From Allodiplogaster sudhausi (taxonomy: Eukaryota > Nematoda > Chromadorea > Rhabditida > Diplogasteridae): a DNA stretch of 64,000 nt. Positions 31,409 through 43,124 of the stretch are shown piece after piece; within the stretch, counting starts at the first letter, position 1, and every line of letters begins with the position of its first letter. The notes below the pieces were generated by a model. That model saw only the letters and a list, made by a program, of their open reading frames with translations. It did no database searches and had not been told where the DNA came from. The DNA is taken from contig CALZFC010000029.1 of NCBI GenBank assembly GCA_945643635.1, forward strand, positions 2,873,501 to 2,937,500, given 5' to 3'. A program made the position numbers and the translations under genes.

Positions 31409-33219
31409 GTATTTTTCATCTCTCCCTCTCCCTCTTGTTCATCTCCCTCTCTCTCACGCTCTCTCTCTCTCTCGCCTCCTCTATCTTTCTCACATACTTT
31501 CTCTCTGTCATCTCCTCTCTTTTTACCCTCCCTCACTCTCCCTCTCTCTCACATACTCTGACTAGTTTTTTCCTTCTCTCGCTCTGTCAACCCACTTGCA
31601 AACACGCGCAACCTAGCAGAAAGGCGCGTCTGAGATGCGGCGTCTTGAGAGCTTCCCAAGCGTCACGCAGCAGTGACCGCGACGCCTCACTCGACCGCGA
31701 CGCGTCACTCGACGCGTCTCCTGACCGCGACGCGACACTCAACCGCGACGCGTCTCCCGACTGCGCAGCCTCGAGGAGCATCTCGTCCAGCTCAAGCTCG
31801 TGCTTATCGCTCACGCCTGATTGAAAGAAATTGAATCAAAATCCCTGAGATATATTATCGTATTTTCTTTTAGTTATCTATTTAATTATTTTTTTATATT
31901 ACTTACCTCGATAGTAGTGCAGCGAACGGCGTGCTGCGACGCGGTCGCCGCGAGTGATTAGGAGATGCTTGGGTGTCTCATGGAGCGGCAGAGTTAGTAG
32001 AATGGCCAGGGCACAAGGAAGAATTGTTATCTGGAACAGGCACATGCACATGGAGCCGAACCAAATACGAAATACCCTGACACCGCACGCACTTGAAAAT
32101 GATAATTAAAAGTGCACGAAGAACAACTTTAAAGGAGGTTGAAAGTCGTTAACTCCTAACACGAAATGCCGACTCATTCAAGTACCGTAGTCGTGAGCCG
32201 CGCTTTCTTGGCAATTTGCCTTGCTCCTTGCTTCGAAACCTTTTCTATTAAAACATGCGTTTGATTGGGCAATTTCAAATTGGTGGTTTGCGTCCGTATG
32301 GTGAATCATGAATATGCCGGCATATTTTTTTTTTTTTTTGCCGAACGACGATATTTTACGCTTTTCGGTCATGATGTGCTCGGCAAACCTATTTGGCCGT
32401 TATTTGGTCAGGGGTCTAATGTTAAATTTAAAGTTCTGTATAAATCACTAATATTTCCCTCATGATCAGGCGACTCTTTTCAGATGCAAATCAATCCTCT
32501 AACTTTTAGTTTAGTAAATTGAATTTTTGCTGATGCTTTCGCAAGCTCAATCCGGACAAATTCGCATAATCATCCTTATAGCAAAAAAATTGAGTTTTTG
32601 CCTCCTTTAATCAATTTGAATTTTCCTGACCATTGTAATCACGTATCTCTAAATCAGACATGTACTCTCGTCCTTGTGTCATGCAAAAGGAGCGAATTAA
32701 AGAGTGTGCTTTTGGCGAAGCATCTAGACGGAGCATGATGGATCCGAAACCGGGACGGTTGAGCTCGACACCGATAGCACTACCACTAAGTCAACTTTAC
32801 TAACACCGGTGAGAGCGGGCAGTATCAAGCCAAAGATCGCGTCCATTCCAAAGGCCATCCCAATGGCCGCGGTGTAGATGAACGTCGACTCGCTTAGGAA
32901 AGAGGAAACTCCGCGAAGAGAGGTGGGTGCTGTCTCCTGAAGAAAAAAAAATGAAAAAAAAATTATGCGTAATTTAGCACAAATGAAAGTTCATATGTAA
33001 CTATTAATTATAAAAAATTAAATAAAATAATTTTAATTTGATATAACAAAAAAAACCCTTACCTGTGTGAAGAGGACAAGAGTGCCAAAGGAGACGCCAG
33101 CTGAAGTTGATGCAATCGCACGCGAGACAATGAACAACTCTGGCAGGGAGACGAGCACAGAGAGAAGGGCGAGAAGGGCTCCCAGAAGGGCGACAGTGTT
33201 CGAGACGATGAGAGCCACT

Positions 33220-33254
<35 letters not shown>

Positions 33255-34571
33255 GAGAGGGAGAGAGAAGGATATGGAGCAACAGACAGAGAACAGGAGT
33301 AGAGCGAGAACGATAGAGAGAGTGAGATAGACTGAGTGAGAGACAAATAAACAGAATGAGCAAAAGAGGGAGACCAAGAGAGAGTGAGAGAGAGGAAAAG
33401 AAGATATTTGACTTCTTCGGCCAAGTCGATCATTGAGTATCGGCGTAATGAGATTGCCGACGGTGTAGCCGACGAACCAGATGTTGAGCGTAAGTGACCA
33501 GAGCCAAGCAAAGGCACCCATCCTTTTACAGATTCATAAGTACAAAAGTTTCGGGATTACTGTAGCCATATCTGTTTGGGGAATACAGAATTGATTACTG
33601 TATGTTTTGGGATTAATGCGAATTATATGATATGTGAATATGTAAATATATACTGTAGCTTTTAAGGAAAAATAAATAAAGCAATTTAAAAAAAACGTAA
33701 TCATCTGCTGACCGCTCCATTTCGTTCGATAAAAGTTCCATTGATAAAGTCGTGAAAGGAGCGATGAGACGTGTTCGGATATGTGTTGCTGTAGCCCTCC
33801 TGTAGTGAAGCCCTTTCTCTTTTTGTTGTTTCACAAGAAAATTAGTTGTTTGTCGTGCGACAGTTAAAAATCGTTGTTTCAAAGAAATAATCAAATAACT
33901 AAGTGAACAAAGAAAGCAGTAAAAGCACATCAAAACAAACGCTAAAGTTGGTAGCAGTACAGAGTGCACTGTAGAGCGCGATCAAGCGAAGAGTACTGCC
34001 GCGAGGCGCCAAGCAGTTCGAGTTGACATCATCTGACCAATTTGAATTTAAATTATGACCAAACCTCAAAAAATAGAGAAACGATGTTATGAGCATAATA
34101 AGCACTTGTGGCTTACAAATGAATATATTTGGTAAAAAATAAAATGAAAATAAAGACCATGCATACACTGCTTTAGCACGGTAATTAATTCTTCTTGCGT
34201 TTTCAATTAAAAAAATAGAATAAAGAACCATTAAAAAGGATGTGACAACCTCCTGAAGCTGCGCTACATGGGCGTTGACTTTCCTCTTGATGAGCGGATT
34301 CTTGTTCAGTGAACTGAAGTGGTGCCATTGATGTTAGCTGATTTCATGTTTAGCAGTAAAGATGAATAGTATTGTTATATGTGTCATTAATATTCATAAA
34401 TGTCACCTTTAAATTCACCCACACATGGAAAAGAACTATTGAAAAATAAAGCAGAAAATAAAATTTAATTGCAAGTTAATATCTAGTATTAATTTGAAAG
34501 ACAACCTTTTTCTTAGAGCTAAGATCACTGCTCTCAACACTGCATGTCGTACTTGCACTTCGAACTCGCAT
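29857..34571 (-). CDS. GLUT-type (SLC2-like) sugar transporter, 13 exons
   Basis: Minus-strand exons, 5' to 3': 34571-34506, 34313-34250, 34032-33941, 33799-33713, 33522-33413, 33217-33063, 32936-32805, 32030-31907, 31816-31596, 31270-31125, 30914-30765, 30424-30346, 30102-29857 (about 556 residues). It matches the 12-helix facilitative sugar transporters: TM1 LRLIALYSALCTATNF, first loop EGYSNTYPNTS and FINGTFIERNG, DRLGRR after TM2, ETAPTSLRGVSSFLSE, the cytoplasmic loop after LHETPKHLL, VERFGRRP between TM8 and TM9, and LPESAGREIHEVVEEI at the C-terminus. All phases close except between exons 4 and 5, where one base is lacking. Either that junction is mis-modelled or the gene is damaged there. 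GA/CT arrays flank several splice sites. The substrate cannot be inferred. Confidence 0.75.
32716..32785 (-). ncRNA. Degenerate tRNA-like sequence in transporter intron
   Basis: The minus strand reads TTAGTGGTAGTGCTATCGGT, like a D-arm/A box, then CCCGGTTTCGGATCC, a weak B box with one extra base. Stems do not fold convincingly. At most it is a decayed tRNA or tRNA-derived repeat in the intron between transporter exons 7 and 8. Confidence 0.25.
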
Positions 34572-37429
34572 TCCTTGAAGGTGAAAGACAAATATATTTT
34601 TAATACAATTTTACATTTAAAGTATGGTTCTTAAACAGTAAGTACAAAAGAAACAACTTAACAACTTCTCCAAATATGAGTTGCAGTTACTTGTAAATTA
34701 TCTTGAGGATTGGTCAGCATTAGGAAGCTTAAAAAAGAGAGTAACTTACACAACTAATCCACGGAAAAAATGCGGTGCGGCAGAGAAAGGAAGGAGATGT
34801 TTAGGCGAAAACTGAAAGAGCCAAACATAAGCAGCGTCCTTATCATTCCGCCCTTTCTTTAAAGGGGTCTCGAGAACTGACCTAAACCTAGCAAAGATAC
34901 ATATCGTTAAAAAAAAACTCTGCGAAAATACTCAAAATATTTGTTGGAATACGCTGAGATTTGCGTTGATATGTTTATATAAGAAAAAATAATGTGAATT
35001 TCAGAAAAAAAAAACATATTTTAGAGGGCTCCCTTCTTCAAATTTTTTAAACTATTATTTTTGAACTCGTCCGAGGATGAAGGGTCCTTGGAGGAGGAGG
35101 GTAGGGGAAGAGCTGGAAGATGGAGGGAGAGAGGGAGGAGGGAGTGAGAGGAGGTCGAGAGGGAGGGGGAGCAAGAGTTGGAAAGGGAGAGAGAGAGAGG
35201 AGAGAGTGAGGGCGAGAGAGAGAGAGAGAGAGAGAGTGGAGGAGAGAGAGGGAAAAAAGGGAGAGAAAGAGATATGGAAGAAAAGTGTGCGCTCGTTCGA
35301 AGAGTCTTAATCGCGTCGCTTATCAAATGAACCACTTGGGCGAGGCACTTCACACTGGCGGTAGCCAAAGGTGCACATGGAAATGGAGTACAATTCGGAA
35401 GAGGGGGAGATGAGAGAGCAAGAGTACGAAGATAAGGAGGGAGGATGAGAGAAGTTGGAGAGTGAGCGAAAGAATGAGAGAGAGACAGAGAGACCGAAAG
35501 AGAGAGACAGAGAGAGAGAGAGGAGGAGCGAGTGAGATGTACTGATAGGGAGTGAGGTCACAAAAGCATAATCTGCTAAATTTCTGTCCAGCTGAATTTT
35601 AAATGCCAGGGCTGATGTTCCTTTAACCTTCTATCGTTTAGGCTCTCTCTCCATCTCTACGTCTCTCTTTCTCTCCCTCTATCTCTCTACCCCTCTCTCT
35701 CTCCCTCTCTGTCTTTTTCTCTCTCTATATGCATAGATATATGTATATCCAATTCTGGCTGCATAAGCTAGAGCAGCGATCGGGCGATATGGACCCAAAG
35801 ACAGTTTTTGATAGCTGGTCATTAGCGATTGGAAGATGTGGTCACGCTGCTCGTTCAGAACAAGTATCCCTCTTTCTGTCTGTCTGTTGTTTCTCTCTCT
35901 CTCTGTGTCTCTCTCTATCACTATGTCTTTCTCTTCTTATATTTTTCTCTCTCTGTCTCTCTCTGTATCTATATCTTTTTCTTTCTATATTTTTCTCCCT
36001 CTCTGTCTCTCTCAATCTCTCTCTTTCTCTCACGCTCTCTGTATCTCTCTCTGTATCTCTCTCTCTCTCTCTCTCTCTATGATGATGAATCTTCGTCAGT
36101 GTGAAGCAGAAACAATATTGCAGCATCGAAGCCAAAAGTTACATGAAACTGTCATCATTCTCTCATCTCAGCTTCGCCTCTCCACAGGAATGTCTTCCCC
36201 GACCGTAAAAGGTAGTGGTGTTTCCGCAAAGTTTAAGTTTAAAAATGATGTCAAAGATAGAGGGCATCTAACATCCATTCAAAGAGCTACCAACGTCTCC
36301 GAGAATGGTAGAACTTCGAATGGTGTGGCATCTCGGCGATGAGTCGAACTCCGGCCACCGGCGACCCCCCCCCCCCCGGGGGGTCCCCGCCACCAGGCAG
36401 TACAACACATACACACACTGACGGAACGCATGAAGCAGGCGCGATCATTGCTCCCAATTGGCATATGGCACTCTACAGCAAAACATTTATATTTTCGCCA
36501 AATACACAAATATGTATGTATGTACATACATACATGCATACGTCCGAACTTGCTGCATGAGAGATCTTTCTTTCACACGCCACATCCTCCAAGTTAAACG
36601 AGCACAAAACTCAACCGTAATCTATTCAAATTTTCCGGATCATTCTAGCCACCTCTCACAAGTCTTATGATGCTCTCTCGCTTTTGTGTCACGAAAAAAA
36701 AAACGCGAGCTCAAGATTGTGTCTTGGGCTGCTTTAACAGATTTTCGTTGCCTTGCTTTCTCGCTGTAATATGTTTATTCAAGCAAAAGTGGTCAATGTT
36801 TCGTACTCTGTAATATTTTTATCTTTCGACTATAGTTATGTTGTAGTTTTTCAAACATATGAATAAAGACAATATCTCACATGGAGTCAGGGGGTAAGGC
36901 GCTCGAGTGTGATCCACTTTTCAACACGGCAAAACATCGTATAACATCGCAGTGAATATGCACCTCTAGGGTGAACAGTGTAACTTACGGCGTCTTCGAG
37001 TTCTGTACGCTGTTCTCTGCCGTAATGAAACGGTTGTGGTATGCGCCGATAGCTTGTACGTGCGACTTCTTCTCCGAAACAGAAGGCTCCTAGTTAAAAA
37101 TATTTATGATTACTTCAAAAACACGATAGGTGTATGTATGCATATATTTCAATCTTTTGCTGCAAATTTTAACCATTTTTCTTCAGAGCTATATGCTCAA
37201 ACTCGTCAAAAGAATGGACAATAAGAACCGTGTTTCAAGAGATTACCATTACTCCCCATCTCTGTTCCCCCCTCGCTTCTCTCTCGTTCCTCTGTCTCCT
37301 TCCCTTACTTCTCTTTTCTCTCTCTCTCCCTCTCTCTCTTCACAGTGTAACAATAGATATCCGTAATGTATAAATGCATCACGAAATCATTGCGTAAAAA
37401 TAAATCTCTCTCCCATCCCTTCGGTCTTT
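34572..37429. other. Intergenic region with GA/CT arrays
   Basis: GA or CT arrays lie at 35105-35280, 35400-35530, 35640-35730 and 35870-36080. Two minus-strand stretches look coding-like: LATASVKCLAQVVHLISDAI at about 35290-35370, and LNEQRDHIFQSLMTSYQKL with GPYRPIAALAYAARIG at about 35745-35860. I cannot assign either to a family or link them by splicing. The remainder shows no gene. A poly-C/poly-G run lies at 36366-36382. Confidence 0.4.
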
Positions 37430-38230
37430 CCCTCTCTCCACTCTGTCGCTTGATCTCTTCGACGACCTCATGGATCTCTCTCCCGGCCGACTCTGGCAGA
37501 GAACGGAAGAGAAAGAGAAGAGCGACGAGTGAGGGAAGCACGAAGAGAGGCACAAAGACGAGAACGCCGGCCCATTAGAGCGGAAGAGTCACGAAGGAGA
37601 GCGCGGCGGCCATTGCAGTGTTCAGGGCGAGCACCACAAGAGGCAAAATCTTTTTATAAAATATATTTTTGAATATAATTTAAAGGAGCCAAAACTAGCG
37701 CTTGAATTGGCGCCATAGATAATTGGAGGAACTGCGTGGAGTCTAATTAAGACTGGATGAGTGGGCGGAGCCTAGTGGAACCTGGACGGGTGGGCGGAGC
37801 CTACATAAAAGTGGGGTACGCGACGCCCATGACGAGCAGACTCGCGTTCTGTCCGTAGCGTGCGGCCTGCGAGAACAGGATGAGTAGCCCGGCTGCGATG
37901 TACGCGCAACGGCCGGCCGTGTTGAGGACGCCCAGCAGAAGCATCTGGAGAGGGAGGCCGAATCTGGGGATAGAGCGAGAGATGGAGAGAGAGAAATCAG
38001 AAAGATAGCGAAAGAGAGAGCGAGAGAAAGAGAGTGAAAGTTACAGAGAGAGATAAAGAGAAAGAGAAAGAAGAGAGGGTTAGAGAGGGTTAGAGAGAGG
38101 GAGAGAGGGGAGAGAGAAAGTTCGCGATGATGTAGGAGTTGGGCAACTTGTGAGGAGAAGTTGGACTAGAGCAGAGCGGTCGTGAGATATAAGAATGGCC
38201 AGATGCACAGGACAATCTGGAGGGAGGCGA
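37430..38230 (-). pseudogene. Sugar-transporter fragment (3' exons)
   Basis: This is a diverged minus-strand copy of the end of the GLUT-type gene. Positions 37440-37620 match the last exon (LPESAGREIHEVVEEIKRQ), but a deletion turns the LYRWAG region into a stop. Positions 37815-37970 match exon 11 (30765-30914). Positions 38120-38225 match exon 10 (31125-31270), interrupted by in-frame stops. Exon 12 is not found. The GA tract between the latter two is also conserved. The fragment ends at about 38230, where a copy of the F-box 5' flank begins. Confidence 0.8.
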
Positions 38231-39889
38231 GCGAGTCTATTCTGTCTCTCTCTCTGTAAAAGAAAATACTTTTTTTAAGAGAAGGAGAGATCACGATCAT
38301 GCTACATACATACATACGTACAAATAGAGGCAGCGTTTGCGCCCGTTAATGAGAAGAAGCACTCCGCTCTCTGTTCTCGCAGTTGGAGAGACTTCCAAAA
38401 TCATTTTGGATGCCTCTTTCACACTGAATGAGTATTGTATTTTGACTTCCACATATTTTCAAATGAGAGAGCGTCAATAAAAAATTTTTGGTTTATTTCA
38501 TCAATTTTCGAATAAGCCATAATTTGGCCGAGATTTCTGATGATAGACCAAATTGCAAAACCGCTGACTTGACTATTTTTCCGTTCATCAGAAATGGCAA
38601 ACAGTTGAATATTCTAATTCCCCGCCAAAAATATCCTAAAACTTATCCTAAAACTGAGAAAAAAACTTTTAATTGCCACGATCTTATTTGTATGTATGTA
38701 TGTATGTACATACACATAGAAGCGTGCAAGAAAAGTGTATATTTTGGCTTTTCATGCACATTGTTTTAAAAAGTGGACGAAACTGTATAAAATTTTCAGG
38801 GCGGCTTCTTTATACTGTACAGTGATATGTCACAATTCGAGTACTAGATTATTGCTTTCACTGATCCACTAGTCAGTGAGAAAAAAATCAATATGACAGT
38901 TAATAGGCTTTTTTTTTATTCAGCAGCCTTATTTCATTTCTGGCTTCATCAGGCTTCACGAAACCAATGAACTGCTGCTACTACCGACGAAATACCATCT
39001 TTTTCAGCTGGTTTTTTCCGAAGTGTCCAAAACGTGCTCAAACAGTTAGTATATAATTTTCACAGCTCAAGCAGCCATCTGAATAAGTTCAATGATTCTT
39101 TGTGAATATATTAAGATAATTATTTCTATAATCATAATTGGAGATGATCGATTAGGTTTATCCTGCTGAACCTTCTTCATCTCTGGCAACACGAAGATGG
39201 AGAAATAAATTATTTTGTTCAGCACTCTTAACTTTCATTTTTAAAGAAAAAAATTAATACATACATACATAGGAGAGAATCAAATAGGCTGCGGACATAG
39301 CCAAAATCCACCACCTTCGATTTTGTTCAAAACTTCCTTATAGGTGCATTCTGATACGAGGAATCGAGTGGAGCTATTCTCGAAGTTAGAAAATGCCTTG
39401 GTCGATTATTATGAAGGCTTGAATTATGCGGCTCGCCGGGCTTTGAGGCGAGTTGAATGCACGTTTGAGGTCACGGCGTCGCACTTTGTTGAGATATACA
39501 AACGAAACTTTACACCATAATAGCCAAGATTTTGTTCTAAATAACGAAAAAAGAAAATATGTAAATCTTCAACTTTAAAGTTTTTACAGATTTTACAGTT
39601 TGAGGGAGCACAGCCAACGCATTCCACATTATACCAGAACCAAACCTATACTGATGTATAGGGCATGAAAATAGCTTTCGAATGGACTATATTGTTTTGG
39701 AAACTTAGGATGCGCTGAAGCTCTCTAATCGATAATCCTAGTGCGGCTGAACAAATCAACGCATCAAATTCATTTCCGCATGTCCCAACATACGCAGTAC
39801 GAAAGAGCCTAAAATTTGCTTCAAGCTGGATCCCCTCAAGAAATTCTTTTTTTTTTCTTAAAAAAAAAAATCATTTGTAAGTACTTTTT
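38231..39889. repeat. F-box 5'-flank remnant, solo fold-back arm and unassigned sequence
   Basis: Positions 38285-38440 repeat the F-box gene 5' flank (GAAGCACTCCGC, GACTTCCAAAATCAT). Positions 38465-38690 look like a degenerate relative of the MITE at 26160-26426. Positions 39290-39840 match one arm of the fold-back element at 376-1778 (CTTCCTTATAGGTGCATTCTGAT, split here as CTTCCTTATAGGTGC and ATTCTGAT). No gene is seen. Confidence 0.5.
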
Positions 39890-40340
39890 GGCACGGATTT
39901 GGAATATTCCACTGTGTATTTTTCCACAGTTGATTTAAAATATTCCACTGTGGATTTAGAATATTCCACTATGGATTTAGAATATTCCACTATGGATTTA
40001 GAATATTCCACTGTGGATTTAAAATATTCCACTGTGGATTTAGAATATTCCACTGTGGATTTAAAATATTCCACTGTGGATTTAGAATATTCCACTGTGG
40101 ATTTAAAATATTCCACTATGGATTTAGAATATTCCATTGTGGATTTAAAATATTACACTGTGGATTTAGAATATTCCACTGTTCGCCATTATTGACGATC
40201 GTAAAAATTGCCAGATCAGCGCTTTGACAATTTTAACGATCGTCAATAATGGCAAACAGTGGAATATTCTAAATTTGTGCCAAAATAAAAGCTTACTCTA
40301 AAATTGCAGAAAAAACGACATTTTTTAATTCACATTGTCG
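39890..40340. mobile_element. MITE relative with internally expanded minisatellite
   Basis: The left edge TTTTTGGCACGGATTT and the right half (ACGATCGTCAATAATGGC, TTGTGCCAAAA, TTAATTCACA) match the MITE at 26160-26426. Between them, about 13 tandem units of roughly 21 bp (AATATTCCACTGTGGATTTA) occupy 39900-40180. In the 26160 element only two such motifs are present. The array evidently grew by tandem duplication of an internal MITE segment. Its translations (repeats of KSTVEYS-like residues on one strand) are not considered genes. Confidence 0.85.
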
Positions 40341-40377
40341 TATATGTATGTAAATATAAATTTTTAAAGTGCCAGTG

Positions 40378-40510
40378 TGATGAAGACGAACGACGTGCCA
40401 AACGGGACGACGTTGAAGCAATCGCATGCGAGACTATGAGCAACTATGGCAGCGAGATGAGCACAAAGAGCAGAGCGACAAGGGCTCAGAGCTGGGAGAC
40501 ACCTCCAGAA
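40378..40510 (-). pseudogene. Sugar-transporter fragment (exon 6 remnant)
   Basis: The + strand sequence GAAGCAATCGCATGCGAGAC and ATGAGCAACTATGGCAGCGA parallels 33110-33145 inside transporter exon 6 (33063-33217). On the minus strand this exon encodes the ELFIVSRAIAS region. Only this exon is present, followed by GA repeat as in the parent intron. It lies just upstream of F-box copy 2. Confidence 0.7.
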
Positions 40511-40820
40511 ATAGAGAAACGTGCACAGGCCGACGAGAAAGAGAGAAACAGAGAAAGAGAGAAACAGAGAAAGAGAGAAATGGGGAGTTCTTGATCATGG
40601 TACGCACAAAGACGGGCATAATTTAGTGAGAAGAGCAGAGCAAAAGAATGAAGAGTAGATCAAAAGAAGCTCTCCGCTGTCGCAGTCGGAGACTTCCAAA
40701 TCATCCTGGATGCCTCTTCTCACTGTTTCAGCTGTTGTGACTCTCATTGTCTTGCCTATTTGTGATTAACTAACTCTCTGCTTGATTGAAGGCTCCTTTC
40801 GAAGAGCAGAGGTCCAATAA
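40511..40820. promoter_or_regulatory. 5' flank of F-box-type gene copy 2
   Basis: A GA tract (40535-40580), then sequence parallel to the 5' flank of copy 1: GATCATGGTACGCACA, GAAGAGCAGAGCAAA, CTCTCCGC, and CTTCTCACTGTT. It probably holds the promoter, but no element is certain. Confidence 0.4.
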
Positions 40821-42211
40821 ATGCGGTGCTTCGCGTGTGTGATCGCGCCGTTGGCTCATGTGAACCAGCGGCGATTCTGCTCGAAATGCTACAGGTCCGT
40901 TTCTATCTTATTTATGTATTAAACCACTGCCCATTTCGTTTTCCTCTCTTTTTTCACCTGATTATATTGACCTCCATATATTTTCATTCAAAGAGATCTA
41001 CGTTGGCGTCATCTTTTGCAGGAATCGCTTCCGACGCGTGCCGCTTCACGAAGCGGATGCAGTGCTTGACAGGAGGGGCTGGACCATTGCTACATCTGCC
41101 AGGTTTGCATTCCTCTCTGTTGCTACTACTCTCTCTCTCGCTACATCTCTCGCTCTCTCTCCTCTCTCTCTATCTCTCCCTCCCTCCCTCTCCCTCCCTC
41201 TACTCCTCTCTCTCAATCACTCTCTCTCTCACTCTCTCCCTCATCGGCTATCTTTCCCCCCCCCCTCTCTCTCTATCTCTCTCTCTTTCTCTTTCCCCAT
41301 TTCTCCCCCCCCCCTATCGCTCTCTCTTTCCCCATTTCTCCACCCCCCTCTCGCTCTCTCTTTCCCATTTCTCTCCCCCCTTTCCCCTCTCTCTCTTCCT
41401 CATTCTCTCTCCGCCGCATTATCCCTCTTCCTCTCTTCCCCCCCTCTCTCTCTCTACCTCTCTCTACCTTCTCTCTCCTGTCTCTGATGACTCCTCTCCT
41501 TGCAGAGGAAGGGCTCCCTGCTTCGAGAGGTTGATCAACTACTTTGTTATGACGCTTATCCACGTGGTTATCAAAGACCATTGCCGTGTTGAGGCACTTA
41601 GTGAGATTGGATGGGAGAACTTTTGTTGTGAAAATGTCATGGTGACTTCCAATCGCGGTCCCTCGGACCCCACGGTAAGCGCCTTCCTCAGCCTGATCAG
41701 TGCCAACCTCAGCGTCAAGTTTCTCGACCTTGGCTTTCCATCTCATCTTGGCTTAAACCATGCGTCTGCTCTGTTGACGTGCATCAGACCAGGAATGATC
41801 CTGAAGGTAACAGCCAGAGAACTAGTGCTTGACCCTCTTCTCCTCGCGCTTCACAACTGCTCGACAACGACTGGCAACATTCACATCGTTTTCGAATCGT
41901 GCATTGTGGGAGAGGGAATCATCTCTCAGCTCGTTGCGGTCACTTACATTTGCTCTCGTACTTATTAAATATGTCTTGTATTTTACACATTGAAGCAGAC
42001 TGTCAGTAATTCAAAATCAAATTTAATTTTGCAATTATTTTTAACCGAAATTTCGCAATTACATAAATATCTTCAGAATTATATGATGGAACAGCGTCCT
42101 CCTCCTCTCACCGTTCGCTTTATCAGATGCCAAGGCGCCTCCTTTCCGACAATTCAGCGACTTCGCTTTTACCATTGGGGGCATAGTCAACTAACTATTG
42201 AATGCGTCTAA
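40821..42211 (+). CDS. F-box-family paralogue copy 2 (F-box lost or shifted)
   Basis: Exons 40821-40894, 41022-41102, 41506-41938 and 42077-42211 join in frame to about 240 residues. Exons 2-4 parallel copy 1: NRFRRVPLHEADAVLDRRGW aligns with YRMERMPIESARAHLQGTDW, and exon 3 ends GIISQLVA as copy 1 ends GKLSQLCM. Exon 1 is degenerate. The stretch matching the F-box end (RVCDRAVG against RVVDRHW) lies in a different frame from the one that splices correctly, and the LPNEML start is not found. The protein may therefore keep the substrate domain but not the SKP1-binding motif. Intron 2 is filled by CT/C-rich microsatellite (41130-41485). The family beyond copy 1 is unassigned. Confidence 0.55.
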
Positions 42212-42936
42212 CGATTGCTGCGTTTTGCTTTCATGTTGTCTGTTTTATTACTTAACCTAAGATAATTACATAACTTCATACATGATTCCCTCTTAGCAAT
42301 CCAGTTATTTTCTTATTGCAGTGCTACTGCATTTCTCGATGCATTTTCTTATTTACTAAAAGTACAGAAGTATTACTGTTTTATTACGACATTTTGTAGC
42401 ATGCCACATAATTGTAACACGATCACTTTAGAGTGAGTTTGTCATAACCGGGAATACTTATTGAGTCTTCAGGGTCCCTAAGCCCTTTGCACTTTTTATT
42501 ATGCAACTAACATTACGAATTTGAAAGAAGGGATTATTTGCGTTTCAGACAAGCATAATTTTTTTCTCTCATAAATTTATTACCAATATTTTTGTTTGTG
42601 AAGCTTTGCAATAAACAACAACATTTCAAGTGCATTCATGAGCATTTGGTGCTGTGATGGGGATAGGGTGTGAAAAGCGAATAATACAGTAAGACTGAAA
42701 TCTTGATGCGCACTAAATGTCTGCTTCCAAAAATAAGCTGGTGTCGCCCGTTCAGAACTCATTTCCTGCTTTCATTACTTCATTACTTTGCGCAATAGTT
42801 TTTTTGTGCTCTAAATGTATGTTCCTTGATGTCCGGTTACTTCCAGGCATTTTGTTCATATGCGCGTGGTTCTTCAAATTATGATGTTTCTCGCTAATAT
42901 TTTGAAATAGTAATATTTCCCTACCATTTTCGAGCC
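42212..42936. promoter_or_regulatory. 5' flank of RPC6-like copy F
   Basis: From about 42630 the sequence matches the 5' flank of the other copies: GCATTTGGTG, GCGAATAATACAGTA, ATCTTGATGCGCACTAAATG, TACTTTGCGCAA and GTTTCTCGCTAATATTTTG, ending CGAGCC directly before the start codon. The part before 42630 is AT-rich with nothing recognised. Confidence 0.5.
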
Positions 42937-43085
42937 ATGGAGTCGCGCCTGATGTCTCTGCTGGAGTCTGAACCGAACGGCGTCGATGTGAATGAGCTGC
43001 TCGGCCTCCTCGGCGCCTCTGCTTCGGATGCAACGGTCGCGCTCAACGCGCTACTCGCCGACCATCGAGTGGAGCTGATTAAGGT

Positions 43086-43124
<39 letters not shown>

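Noticed and set aside
39871..40195. Repeat proteins over the 21-bp array
   Set aside because: The unit length is a multiple of three, so frames stay open on both strands; the array is inside a MITE.
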